Of a stretch of DNA of 64,000 nucleotides, positions 47,728-59,414 are shown piece after piece. Position numbers and translations under genes: made by a program. This DNA comes from Gonapodya sp. JEL0774 (taxonomy: Eukaryota; Monoblepharomycota; Monoblepharidomycetes; Monoblepharidales; Gonapodyaceae), in the NCBI GenBank assembly GCA_027604505.1, contig JADIIX010000052.1, positions 86,473 to 150,472 of the forward strand, given 5' to 3'. How positions within the stretch are numbered: the first letter of the stretch is position 1; each line of letters opens with the position of its first letter. The notes below the pieces were generated by a model that saw nothing but the letters and a program-made list of their open reading frames with translations, did no database searches and had not been told where the DNA came from.

Positions 47728-49774
47728 TCAAAGTTTCTCCATAGTCAGAGCTGCTTTGACATTCTGCACGTGTCACGGTGAAAGGAGATGAGCCAAAGCA
47801 TTGCACAGTCAGCAAAACAAAAAACATACTTTGGTGCTTGCAAACTTGCGAATATCTGCTATAAGCTCCGCTGGACATTCCATTGCTGCAAAGTGCCTGT
47901 CGATTCAGCGAGGTTGATAAATCAGAAGCTGAACTATGTCTTCCGTTTGTCTCATCGAATACCCGTCCATGCAACTCACCCTCCCTTCTCAAATTCAGAC
48001 CACTGTACCAAATCTTTGTACCAGTGTTTCGCCCAACCTTTAGGCGGCAACGAACTTTCATACGGAAAGGCCGCTACACCAACCGGCTGGTGGACGATTG
48101 AGTGGTTCAGGCGGCCAGAGTCGATGCGTCGATGGAGTTGGACATGATACATGCGGAACGAGGAGGTGATGGAGTTGCTGGTGGGTGGTGGGTGGGTGAG
48201 AGAAGTGGTGAGGCGGGGTAGGGAGTGGGGGGGCCTATGTTCCATTACCTGATCCAATAGATCATGACGTTAGTCAGGAAGTGGTCCATAGGTATCGATG
48301 GAGACCAGTCTCCATCTCCATCACGGAGGTCGACCCACTCATGCTGATAATGGTGAAACGCCAAATCCGAACATGAGGACAGTGATTAACCCGGACTCAT
48401 CCGAACAATCAAACATCACACGACCAAGCCATTCAACTCACAAACTTCTCTCCAATCCATGTCATCAAGCCAACTGGACTGTCGCTCACGCCAAAGCCCA
48501 ATGTTTGAGGCTTAGTCGCTTGAATCCTCTGGTAACCGATGCGCTCCTCGACATATCTAGCGTCAGAACCACGAAGCATGCGAGCGGACTCAGCTGACGT
48601 AGGGGGTTCAACGGCCGCATCAGGGGGAGGACGAGGGTACGTGGGCATGTTGAGCTGTGAGAGTGGGACGCGGGGTACACAATGGGAATGGTGTGTTAAG
48701 TGGAGCAGAGAATAAATATGTATAGCGACTTGCGTACGTGGATGGCACGGCAGGAGCTGGGATGGCCAATAGCAAGGGCCTTTGAATGAACAACCAAAGT
48801 CAGATCCCAGACTTCGCGAACACAGTGGGGAGCGCATCACACACCTTTGATACATGACTCCCGAAGTCTCCTCCCTGAGATACGTACTGATGGTACCCCA
48901 ACGCGTTCATGAGCTCGTTGATACATGCAGCCTGCTGCACGATGCCAAAGTCTCGCACGGGGGCAGCAGTGGAAAAGCCAAATCCTACTAGAGAAGGTAC
49001 AACAACGTGGAAGGCCGGGAGGGATGGGTCGGTCGGGTGAGCGAGGGGCCTTATGATCTCCACAAACTAGTCGGCATCGTCGGAATGAGTTGTGGATGTA
49101 CATGTGAGGCCTGGATTTCATGTCAACAACAAAAACACACCTCAACAAAGCTTCCAGGCCAACCGTGAACCAGAACCAAAGGTATAGCATCACTCCGGTT
49201 GCTCCGTTCATGCAGAAAGTGTAGCTGCACTGTCCCTTGGCCCCTCTTGTCGCCTCGAGCAGCACCGACAGGTACATTAATGGGAACACGGAAGTGGGAG
49301 AATGAATTGAGCTTGTCCTCCCAGCGTGGCCACGAATAAGACGCCAGCCAATAGTCGACAACCTGGCGCGCTACACGGTTGGGCATCCCTGGAATTGGGG
49401 AGGGCGAAATACACAATGAAGAACCGGTAATCATATTGTGTTAATCTTGGGCTTGGATGCATGATTTCTCTCAGTGGGGGTACTTCGTTCGGCATGATGT
49501 AGCCGACGATGCATGCTTGCTGCAAAACTCACCATATTCCCTTCACGAGGCGCAATGAATGATGCAAAAACATATCAGTTCACTCTCAGTCATCGTCCTA
49601 ATGGTTTTGTAAGGTTACGATCCCCGCAACCAACCAGGTGTCTCCTCCTCCAATTGGGTTTGCGAGAGAATCTTCGGGGTACCGGGCGTTTTCAAGACGG
49701 TAATGAAGATCTTTAAGAGATTTTGGTCCGAATTGAATTCGGAAAGGAACAGGGGATGGCCTTGCAAAAGTCAT
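47728..49774 (-). CDS. epoxide hydrolase (microsomal type, alpha/beta-hydrolase fold)
   Basis: Ten exons: 49774-49635, 49540-49533, 49388-49141, 49066-48845, 48779-48738, 48654-48442, 48343-48249, 48177-47980, 47896-47830 and 47763-47728, 422 aa. The enzyme opens epoxides with water. Visible features are the EHN N-terminal region (PFRIQFGPKSLKDLHYRLEN), DTWEYGMPNRVARQ, the HGWPG oxyanion loop (124-128) and the nucleophile Asp199 in GGDFG. Then come the cap sequence TKPQTLGFGVSDSPVGL, QPVGVAAFPYE and the catalytic His390 in GGHFAAME. Length and motif order match the family. Exon 2 is only 8 nt, yet it supplies the invariant WEYG segment. Because no signal anchor is seen, the protein may be soluble. 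Likely roles are detoxification or fatty-epoxide turnover. Confidence 0.9.
49533..49540 (-). other. 8-nt microexon of the epoxide hydrolase gene
   Basis: On the coding strand GGAATATG sits between a TGAAG acceptor and a GTGAGT donor. Upstream exon ...ACCTG (phase 2), these eight bases, and downstream exon GGATGCCC (phase 1) read D-T-W-E-Y-G-M-P. This restores the D-x-W-x-Y-G-x-P block of epoxide hydrolases. No other splice choice here restores both phase and motif. Confidence 0.8.
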
Positions 49775-49999
49775 TCTGTTTGGATGTGATGAGGATCGTA
49801 ACCAGTCAACTTCTCCACCGACCGTCCTCACTACCCTGCATAAATCAAACTTCATTACCACTGCCTACTGAAGGCGAAGAACTAAGAGCGTTGCTAAACT
49901 GTGCATTCCTACTTATCACTATGGATAATACAACAGAATTCTCCATTTTCATATCACCTGACTCCCACGCCAACATCACCATTCCACGTCACGTCCAAT

Positions 50000-50175
50000 A
50001 TGCGGCGTTACTAAGCTGCAAACACGCGGAATACTGAGTTGTTTCATATACCAATGGGTGAGAACTACTCAAAAACTCACATTTCAATTTCATTCGACCT
50101 GTTGTACGCAGTCGAGGGCACAGTGGTCCTGATCCTCTACCCAACAGCCCACTCTACGTTGATGCTGAGGGAATC
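50000..50175 (+). repeat. copy 1 of a degenerate tandem duplication
   Basis: The block matches 50331-50510 at an offset of about 331-335 bases. The best-conserved part is about 40 nt starting GCAGTCGAGGGCACAG, with two mismatches. Both copies keep the same short frame (AVEGTVVLILYP) ending LRES and stop. Confidence 0.6.
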
Positions 50176-50330
50176 CTGACTACGCACTCCGCGGTGAACT
50201 TTGATGAAGTTTTTGATCTCTAATAGAGAGTAGAGACCACATGAACAAAATGAACATTGGGATCCTTTGACTATGTACAGTTCCAAGGACATATTTGCAC
50301 AAAACGGATCATTCCTTGTCAATTTTCAAC

Positions 50331-50510
50331 GTACGGCGTCACTCCAAGCTGCATCCACATGAAGGCTTGAGTGGCTTCCAAGAGTTAACTAGTGAGGACT
50401 TCTCAAAATACTCACGCCTAAATTGTATCTCTCCAGCCATGCGCAGTCGAGGGCACAGTTGTCCTGATCCTCTACCCAGCAGTCTACGCGATGGTAACAC
50501 TGAGGGAGTC
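50331..50510 (+). repeat. copy 2 of a degenerate tandem duplication
   Basis: The block pairs with copy 1 at about 50000-50175. The common sequence runs from the CGGCGT near its start through GTCCTGATCCTCTACCC to a shared stop after LRES. Confidence 0.6.
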
Positions 50511-51621
50511 CTGACTGCACCTTCCGGGGCGATAATTTATGCGAAATCTGCAACAACTATTGGGACCACGTGAGAAGTTTTGGAATATCAAATCCCAGAC
50601 TGCGAGAAGTACAAGATCCAGAGTTTGTACCGACATCGCCACGGGATTAAAGGTGAGAAGAGTGGGCTCTGTGCGAGTTGAATTGTTTCGAACAAGTCAT
50701 ATCCCGGAGTCAAATCAACTGAAGTGCGTTGATTGCAATGATTGCGTTCTCACCATCCATGATGCGCTTTCTCGCTCCATGCTAGACCAGTGAACGCGGA
50801 TCCACCAGGTGTTCTTAAGTGGGTCGGAGCCAGTGCAACGACGCAACCTGCAAAGATTTGGAGTTTGCAACGCATGACAACGGCCTGTTAAATTCAGAGG
50901 TTAACAGGCGTTTGAATGGCACAAACTTACTTTGTTTGTGGTTTTCGCACCGATTCATCACACGCGGGAGCTTCTCTTCTTTATGAAAATACTCGTAATT
51001 TGAGATGGACTTCCGAGTCCACGTTGATGACAATTGTCATAGGAGTGTCATTTGAGCACCAGTGTATGCGGCCCATGCGTTGCAGAGCATGAACTAAACA
51101 GATGCTTTCATTTTTGCAACAGATGGGAATACTACCGTGCACTCAGGCATGAGTGCAGCAAGGCAGCCAATCAAATAATCGAGCACAAAAGTGGCAGCAT
51201 GAAAAGTATACAAAGACAGTTGAGGTATCTTGCATGAGCACAGATGAGCTCTGCAACTGATTTTTCATTCTGATTTGTTTTCGACAGTCCTTGGATCATT
51301 TCTCCCCATCCCAATTAAAGTTGTTGAAACAGACAAATAGGACCAAAAAAGAAGAAAGAAGACGAAGAAAGTTGTCCTGTTGTGAATCATGCTGGCGGTT
51401 TCACTTGGAGTGCATGCGAGTGCGTGTAATTGAATTTGTCCAAAGTCTCTAGGGTATTCAAGGTGCTGACAGAGATTCAAAGTCCGTGAGCTAGATGCAA
51501 TTGTAGTGGTAGCAACGATGGTCCAGGAAAAGTCCATGCAAACAGAGGAGACGGAGCGATACAGGTGAAATAGATCTGCCAAAATCGTCCAAGTGCGGCC
51601 AAGAACGCCGCCACGATAGTT

Positions 51622-54600
51622 CTAATGTTCCATCTTTTTCACAGCAAGGCGAAGAGCTGCACGAAGACGGTTTCGCTGGGCAACCCCGTCTTGCCACCAT
51701 GAACTCGACAGCACTGCGTCCCAGGACGCTCTTCGAAGTGGGTCTGGGTGCGTCAACCAACAAATAATCGGCCGGATATCGTCGACTGGAGCTTCGGAAA
51801 TGTCAACGATGAGAGGATTACCCTCATCTCAAGAAACAAATAGGGATTGGCGGGAGGACAGTCGGGGTGGGGACGGTGGGGAATGTGACTTTGGCATCGA
51901 AGAGGACCAGTTTGAAGAGGCGCCATACCACCTACCATTCAGCCATGCTTCCATTATATCCATTAACTCTTCCCTTAATTCGTCTCCGCTCTTGGATGGG
52001 AGATCCTCAAAAATGCTGGGATAGTAGATTTCACCAACCACTTTCCCCAGAGCCCACATATCGAGTGCTGTCAAATCAAGCTCATATTTTATCCCCGAGA
52101 AGAGGACATCCAGTCCTTCAGGTGCAAGATACTCTGGAGTTGCACCAATTGCTATTGTGGCTGTTGCGTCCTGCATGAAAGCTAGGTCCACAACTGCAAC
52201 ACCTTCCCCGCTGACAGTGAAGTTCTAACCCCAAGCAAAGAACCAAAGAATTCAAGGTCAGCCTATTACCAATAGACCAAAGTGGAAACAGGCAAACCTG
52301 AAGACTTACGGCGCGCTTTAAATCGCCGTGCACCAATGCAGGACTGCCATTTGACGGCCGATGTAAAGACTCAATGGACTCAAACACGTCCATTATAGCA
52401 GCCTTAGTTGCCATTTGTGCATAGGACATATTTGAGGGTAAAGATTTGAGGAAACTATCGAGAGACCAATCCCCTATTCAAGTATATCAAAAGCAAGATC
52501 ACTGACAATCGCTGATATATATATATATAACGGAGGTCTTTACTTACCCAATTGATCCATCACAAAGACAGACAAATCGAAGCGGTCGATATAGCTGTAT
52601 GAAATGGCCTTGCAGAATCGGCCCTCAATTCCTCCAGCCGTCTTTAAGGCAGCAAACAGCACTTCAGATGGATATTTTTGACCCTTTTGAATAATGGAGC
52701 TTGTGAAGTCTACTTCGTACAAGCCAAGGCCCTGTGTTACTGGTCGAAATGTCTTTCCAAAATACTGTCCGAGAACCTCAGCGTGACGAAGTTGGAGTTC
52801 CGTGAACTTAAACAGAACACTTACTCTTTCGCCCGTCGATTTGCTTTTCATCTTCAAAAATACCACTCCAAAAGAAGAGTGTGAAGGTACAAATTCAATA
52901 TCATGCGATCGCATCATGTGAAGCAGATCCGGATGGTGGAAGCCATCTCCACCAGGACCAAGACGGTATACAATATCGCTGGCTGAAAGGTCAAGGACGG
53001 TTCTCTCGCAGGTTGTGCTTGCGACATCGAGAGATGCAAACGCCATATCCGAAGGAGACATTCGATCGTTCGATGGATCAGACTCAATCGCAACGTCCTC
53101 ATTCGCAAAATGCACTTCCGGTTCGATCGACTCTGATAATTGCTCCAAAATGTGACAGGATATTTCGCTCCCGTTTTCAATCGTATCGACAGTCAACGGC
53201 CAATCGCCCTGAAGCGTTTCATTCAGCGAGGTTTCGCTCCCACAACCAATTGGAAGGAAGAAATTGTCACCCATTGCGAAGAAATCGTCACGAAGGGTCA
53301 GTTGCATCGATGTATCGTGTGATTCGTCATCAGAATATTCACAATATGAAGGCGAAAGCGAGCATATGTCGCGTACGGCCTCTTCATGGTGCGAACAAAG
53401 AATTGGCACCGAAGTTGCAGAGCTTAGAGCTGACACTTTCTCATCTGGTTCGTTTTCGTCCAACGTGGCCACTGCACGAGATTTGTCATTGATCACTGTG
53501 CTGTCATCCTTGTCGACATCCGAACCACCAAGATTGACAAGCGTGTCAAAAGATCCGAAATCGCGGGTAGCTATAAGCCTGTCGCAAACATTTTGCCTCT
53601 CAAAGTGGTTAGGTTCGAACACGACGTCACCATTGACGTTCTCGCTGGTCGTGGCACCTATGTGCGTCGGAGTGACTACGGGAGCAGCCGGCGGTGGCCG
53701 CCCGGCAGGATCATAATTGTATTCGTCTAGAAGCCAGTCGACGATGACTAATGGTGCGTCACTGCGTCACAAGAGAACAGACAAATTGGTGAGCTCTTTG
53801 TCAGCATCGATAGGCATCAGGGCATCACTTACTGTGACGACGAATCTTCGGCAAAACTAACACAAGAACGCGTCGATGATACACCGACAGTCCGATCCGT
53901 GACCGAGGGTCTCTCGCGGTCCTCCATCAAGGTCCCATCTGCACCCTCCACGGTGGAGTAAGCTAGTAGGGTAATCCGGCCAAGCATTGCGATAGCGTCG
54001 TGAGAGACACCAAGTCTGGCTGCCAGAGAGCGGGCCATGGGCATCCACGAGGCGGAGGTAAGTGGATTCCTGATTTTATGAAGTGTCGTGGAAGGAAGAG
54101 CGAACAGTATTTCTAGTATATTGTCGAAGATTTCAAGAGGTAAAAGCAGGTGAATGTGGAGAGTCGTCGATGTTTAAAATATCATGCTCACCCTTCATGA
54201 GTAAATGCGAATCATGCAAGTCTGAGTTTATCTCAAAGAAACATTCAAGTTCTGCCCTGGGCGATTCCTTGGTGGGGGTTGGAGTCGTGTTCCTCCGTTT
54301 TCCGGAGTTCGAGTTCATATCGCTGCTCCAGAATTCCACCAATTTATTGCTGTCCACGTCGAATTTTGAGACTACGCCGGACGATCGCACAATGTTGTGT
54401 GATCTTTGTGACAGAACCCGTGGCCCTCTTTTGTCAAATCCAACCAGAGCTCGCGGTGTTGCCTTAATATTCCGACCCGTTTGTCCGGGTTTGTCCATGA
54501 TTGCACTTTGGCTGCTGAAGACGCGCGGAGTGGAAATGGAAAGACCTGCGAAAGACGACTGTCTCTTGAATAACTGAGGGCGTGTATAAGAAACGGGTTT

Positions 54601-56385
54601 CGAGTTATTTGGGGTATTCATTCGAAGGGGTGGCGACCCGGATGACGCAGTTACTGGCATCCGATGATTGCCTGCACCATTCCTTCCAATGCTGGTCGGA
54701 AGTTTTCTGCCTTGGTGCATGAGAATGGGGGAGGTCGCAGTTCGTTCGGATATGGGAGCAGAATCACGTCTCCGGATATTTTCTCCACTCAAATGACTCG
54801 TCTTTTCATTCTTGAATGTGATTGTTGAGGTACTTGTCTTGTGCGCAGCATCTCCGGCAACGAGAAGAGGAGTCCCTTTTGGAAAATGCGAGGTCGGCGA
54901 GGACGCTTTGCTGCTTGATGGATCAATCGTACGGACTCGGATGGATTGCACACCATGTGAAGCAGAAGTGGAGGGCCTCTGGATACAGCCCTTAAACCCA
55001 AACCTGGGTGAACTTGGGCGTTCTAAAGTCGTCGGACCAACACTGCCGACTTTGGTCAGCTCAGGAAGACGCGTAAGACCAGATGAGTGCTTCACTGAGA
55101 CGATAACATCACTGGCCTTCATTGTTCAGGCGATAGATTTAAATACGAGTAGAACGTTGAAATGAGGAATAATGAATGTATCCACAACCGATTCGTCTCT
55201 ACGAACCTTCACGACACTTCCCTTCGTACTGGTGACGGATTTTGAAGTCGAAACTGCTCGCTTCTCGCGGTTCACAGGCGGAGCTTTGGCCTTGATTCCG
55301 AATGGACCGTCCGAGAATATCGCTTTATGGGGTAGACGGACACTTTGGTTACGCGTCAATACCTTGTCATAACACTTTGTTGTACCGCAGGTAGTCGTGG
55401 CAGTTTTCTTCACTCCGTCAACGTCCCGGCGGGAAGTTTGGAGCTGGGTCGACATTCACAAGGTCAGAAGAATGATCGATCATGAAGCCATCGAACCGGA
55501 ACTCACAGTAACAACAGCCTTGGCAGCGGCACGCGGGGTACTCTTTATCGACGACGTCTTAATTCACGCGATCACAAGGTCACAAGAACGATCCTTTGAG
55601 AATCCGCTCGAACCGGAACTCACGTTTTCGGCCATCTTTGCAGGGACAATCTTTGTGCCCTTCGTGGTAGACATCCCCTTTGCTCCCGGTATTTTTTTGG
55701 TCGCACTTGCGTGCCTTTCGAACTGACAACGGGAACGTGAGATCTGTGACCAGAGCAAACTTCCTGCCAAGAGGGTACTCACCACTTTTACTTCAGGATT
55801 CTTTTTTGGCTGGAAAGCAGATTTCGAGAATGCGTCAAGTTGAGGTTGAAGCACCAGATGATGATGAGATGCGCGGTGGCGGTTACTAAACTCACCTTTT
55901 CGACAATACTGCTCCTCCCGATCGTACCCCTCGTACCACGATCCACCTTTGGTTTGTACTCTTTGTTCCTGGCGCTCACATCAATCTAGCGCAAGAGTGA
56001 TGAGCGACACAGCCGCGATGAACGAGCGGAATCGAGTATCCTCACTCACCTTCTTGACCTCCGTGGGAGTGGTCTTGTCTGTCACGCCTCTCACTGCCTT
56101 CGACTTGGTCTGTACAATCCGGCTAGACAGCTTGGCGGTAGTCTTGCCGCCGACGACACCGCAAGGAGTGACTAGGCGAGTGATTCGAACAGCCTTGGCG
56201 TCGATACCGGGTCCCGCCGAGACGAGGGGTACTGCCTTGAGCGGAAATTGATTCATCGGAGCCTTGGCTACGCGTGATGGCGCCTCTCCAGCCTTCATCG
56301 CGATACGTCCACCACCGACAGACACGACCGTCGCCACCTTGGAGGCCTTGGGGGCAATCAGACCATTCTTCACGGAGTTTTGCAT
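51622..56385 (-). CDS. large protein with basic modular N-terminus and divergent C-terminal protein kinase domain
   Basis: Twelve exons, all closing in phase: 56385-56050, 55985-55896, 55809-55783, 55722-55624, 55557-55507, 55443-55207, 55116-54192, 54112-53833, 53761-52548, 52473-52310, 52224-51936 and 51827-51622, about 1,305 aa. Exons 1-6 are small phase-0 modules rich in Lys, Thr, Val and Ala, microtubule- or DNA-binding in character. Residues about 280-960 are Ser-rich and disordered. The kinase fold lies at about 970-1290: SSFGVVFL for the Gly loop, VLFK with the likely ATP-binding Lys, and the catalytic loop HGDLKRAN. Then come DLA in place of DFG, TPEYLAPEG for the APE helix, DMWALG, and LTHPDPLRRASWDAVL near the end. 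Catalytic Asp, Lys and Asn are kept, so activity is possible, but the Gly loop and DFG are degenerate. No subfamily is assigned. A mitotic or cytoskeletal kinase would fit, but that is a guess. Confidence 0.8.
55444..55506 (-). repeat. duplicated intron, copy 2 (kinase gene intron 5)
   Basis: It begins GTGAGTTCCGGTTCGA, identical for 16 nt to the previous intron at 55558-55623. It shares the CTGACCTTGTGA-type core near its 3' end. This points to tandem duplication of an exon-intron unit. Confidence 0.7.
55558..55623 (-). repeat. duplicated intron, copy 1 (kinase gene intron 4)
   Basis: It begins GTGAGTTCCGGTTCGA and contains TTCTTGTGACCTTGTGA, matched by TTCTTCTGACCTTGTGA in the next intron (55444-55506). 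Confidence 0.7.
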
Positions 56386-59300
56386 TATCGTTGCGGAGAT
56401 GTAGGATTGTGAGAGGTTTGTGTGTGGTCGAGATTGATAATCGCGACTGCAGCTTGGCGAACTCATCTATTACTTAACTCCCTCCTGGACCAGGCACACT
56501 GGCAAACACACCCACAGTTAACCGAAAAGCTTTAGACTAACGTAATTGTAATTGCACTTTCCAGAAAGTCTACACTCTCTAACTCTAGTAAAAAGTTATT
56601 GCTGTCCAAAACTAACTCTCAGAAGGGATCGTATATATACAGCGAGTGCTGAAACATGAGCGCGACAATCCATCTTCCATCTCATACTGCGCAAGGTTAC
56701 ACAATAAACCAAGAAATACAGGTGCATTGACTGAAGAGGCGCATACCTTGGGAGGGCTCATGATGGACACGCTTGCACATGCTACCTCACCATGGACGCC
56801 TCGCACTGCCCATCGTTTGACGAGCAAATAGGATGAGATTCACAAAAAGATAGTTCCTTGTGCAGTTCTTTGTGCGCACGCTCTATCCTCTCCCAGCGCA
56901 AGCCGAGATAAGTTCGCAGCCATCACTGAAGTACATAATCGCAACGGCGAGAGCCGGGACAAAGTCTCGTCCCAGCAACCGAAGGTGTTTTGATAGGGCA
57001 GTGAACCGGTCTCTGGCGCCGGAATGAGGATGAGGAGAGGGTAAGAGAGACCGCTTTATTGTCAAACGCGGTGAAGCCACGCGCAAGACCGCAATCATTA
57101 TTTGTGTGCGTCCTGGAGATACCCATAATCGCCCCAGCGGTAATGCTTATCGCTTCTTGTCGGAGCGGCCAGAGCGCCAGGCCTGCCCTTTCCCTTGCTC
57201 AGCCGGTATGGCGGGGCAAATGGGATGAAATTTCGCATCGGCCAATCATGCCCGAGTCTGCAAGCTTCGAATGTGCTCTTGAAATTTAAAGACGGTGAGT
57301 TTTGCAAAAGAGACGATGGTTCATTTGCCTGTTGAGGCACTCTCCGCCTTGTAGATGCAAGATGACGTGTGCATGTAGGTAGACAGGCAAACTCCATAAC
57401 ACCAAAGCACCGGCACGACAAGAATTTTCGCTCAGATTGGAGCACTGAATGCTGAGGATATCGCTCTCCAGAACCCCTGGTTCGACCTTTTGAAGTTTCG
57501 ATGGACTGCCTGCCTCGGGTTCTGACTGGCTTTCCACTGCTTCCCACTCTGTCTGTAGCGAGAAAAATACAAAGATTGCTTCGTTTTGATGCTGAGATGA
57601 GGTACGGGGGCGCTCTTAGAAAATGGAGTGTTGTGGACAAACGAGGAACAGTCTCCCGACCGTGAAAAGTGTCTTTCCCCACACGCAGTCCCCATTTCTG
57701 CCCATGAAGAGCAAAGTCTGTCGTAAAAGCTCGACTTCGGGGTTCGTGACCTCCTCCGTCCCACCGTCGCACGGTGTGCGTGCCCGCTACAGTCGTTTCG
57801 TGCTTCTGGGCGTGTGAGCGTTTCCCAGTGCCGTTGACCAGGATCCAGATCTTAAAGAGAAGAAACGACAGAAGTGCTTATCGGCGCTCTCGAAGGAGGT
57901 CTTCCCAGGTTTCCAAACCGTGACAGAAACTCGGGAGGGCGAGAAGGACGTGACGACCGCCGCGAGACTGACAGGGCCGGGTTCCCCTACGAGAGACGGT
58001 CCCCTGGATTCGATCGATCGGCTATGAAGTGCGCCATTATTTATTTACCTTGCCAGTGTGAGTGATATAAGGAAGAACGTGGACTCGAGGACCGAACCTC
58101 ACGTGACCTGACCTCATTCCTCACGCCGATTCAGCATCCCACGGGTCAATGGCGAAGATCACACTTCTCCGATCTTTTATTTTCTTCCATTTTTTCCAAG
58201 CCATTACGTGATGTTGGCTCACCGTGCATTCTTGAACCCTCTTAGTGGTACTCCAAACCCCGTTTGGCAGTCTTTGTGAGAATTTACTCGGGACCCGGCA
58301 AGGGAAACAAGGGAAACGGGCGTCGTCGACAAGGAAGATGCGAGTTAGTGTGCACGTGCCTTCATATCTTGTCTTGTTCGGTGCTCGAATGACATCTCGT
58401 TCCGTTTTCACCACCGTCTGAACATTATTAAACACAGATTATGGGTCCCCTCCTCTGGGCACACGACCAGCGTCCACGCCCGGCGGCGTCAATCCACCGA
58501 CCACAGAACAATATTCAGAAGGATAAGAAGAATTCATCCGGACGTCGTCACAGGTGGAGGTAGAGTGAAGGAGAAGGACGGAGCCAGTCGAGATGCGCAA
58601 GTGATTCGGCCCCTTCTCCGGGAAAGTTGTTACAGCACCCTCCCCTATGCTCTTCAGTGCTATAGTTTGTCCAGACCCTCCACAGGACACGGCTCCGTCT
58701 CCATCCGTCCCCCGCTGCCGTCACAAATCACGGCGCTTGCATTCAAACCACACGCCCCGAACTCAACGGGGCACAGTACCAGGGCAAGTGCATCGGGTGG
58801 TGGCTCGCACTGAGGGAAGAGGGAAGAGCGCAGAGGCACAGGACAGGTATTTCCGAAGCCCCGTTGATAACGGAAAAGGGGCTGTGGAGTCGGTCAATTT
58901 GGTGGGTTGGAATTCTTGTCTCGTGCGGTGGACAGGGTAAACGTCACCTTCCCCCATGAGTCTCACCCACCTCCACCGGAACCAGAACTCGCCCACCGAT
59001 TAACTCAGCCCACTCCACACGTCCACCTCATTGATCTCACCGATTTCCTTGTTGAAGCACCTTACCACCTCCGCGCATCTAACGTACATTGTACCTGAAA
59101 CAGAATAGCCACGGGACTGCACGTGCTACCGTGAACTCACCCACGTTGCGACCGGCACTGTCACTGTCACCATCACTCCTCACACCACTCTCCAGGTGGG
59201 ACGCGGGTGAAACGGGGCCACCACCAACCCAAGCCACTGCGCCCCCACGGTGGTCCACTCGTTCATTCCCCAAGTGCAACTATGTATTCGAGATATGCGA

Positions 59301-59414
59301 TTGCTCCCACAATATGACATTTTGAAACAAAATAGAGCTGCGCTGCCAACTCTGAAGTGCGAAACTGGGGCAACTCCCTTATCTTTCGAAGTTCTTGATA
59401 TCGTGAGCTTGTGA
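56386..59414. other. 3-kb stretch with no supported gene
   Basis: The longest frame is a 224-codon reverse frame (57098-57772). It has no ATG at its start, no recognisable domain and a composition like shuffled sequence. A short plus-strand frame at 57874-58027 is rich in Arg, Asp and Ser pairs and could be an isolated RS-type exon, but no partners were found. No tRNA fold or repeat was noticed. Part of it is the promoter of the kinase gene. Confidence 0.35.

Larger units (their letters stand above)
49775..51621. other. gene-poor spacer with degenerate tandem duplication
   Basis: No gene is supported. Open frames up to about 100 codons exist but do not splice into a recognisable protein. The main structure is a duplicated block listed separately. 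The stretch may be the decayed remains of a small duplicated gene plus the 3' flank of the kinase gene. Confidence 0.4.

Noticed and set aside
52513-52530. TATATATATATA run near the kinase gene
   Set aside because: It lies inside an intron of the gene model and is too short to be more than a simple repeat.
53857-54048. Overlapping frame in kinase-gene exon 8 (starting MDAHGPLSG)
   Set aside because: The neighbouring frame splices in phase on both sides and continues into the kinase region; this one does not.
57098-57772. 224-codon reverse-strand open frame
   Set aside because: It starts with GTG rather than ATG, has no domain, its composition resembles chance sequence and no splice partners fit.
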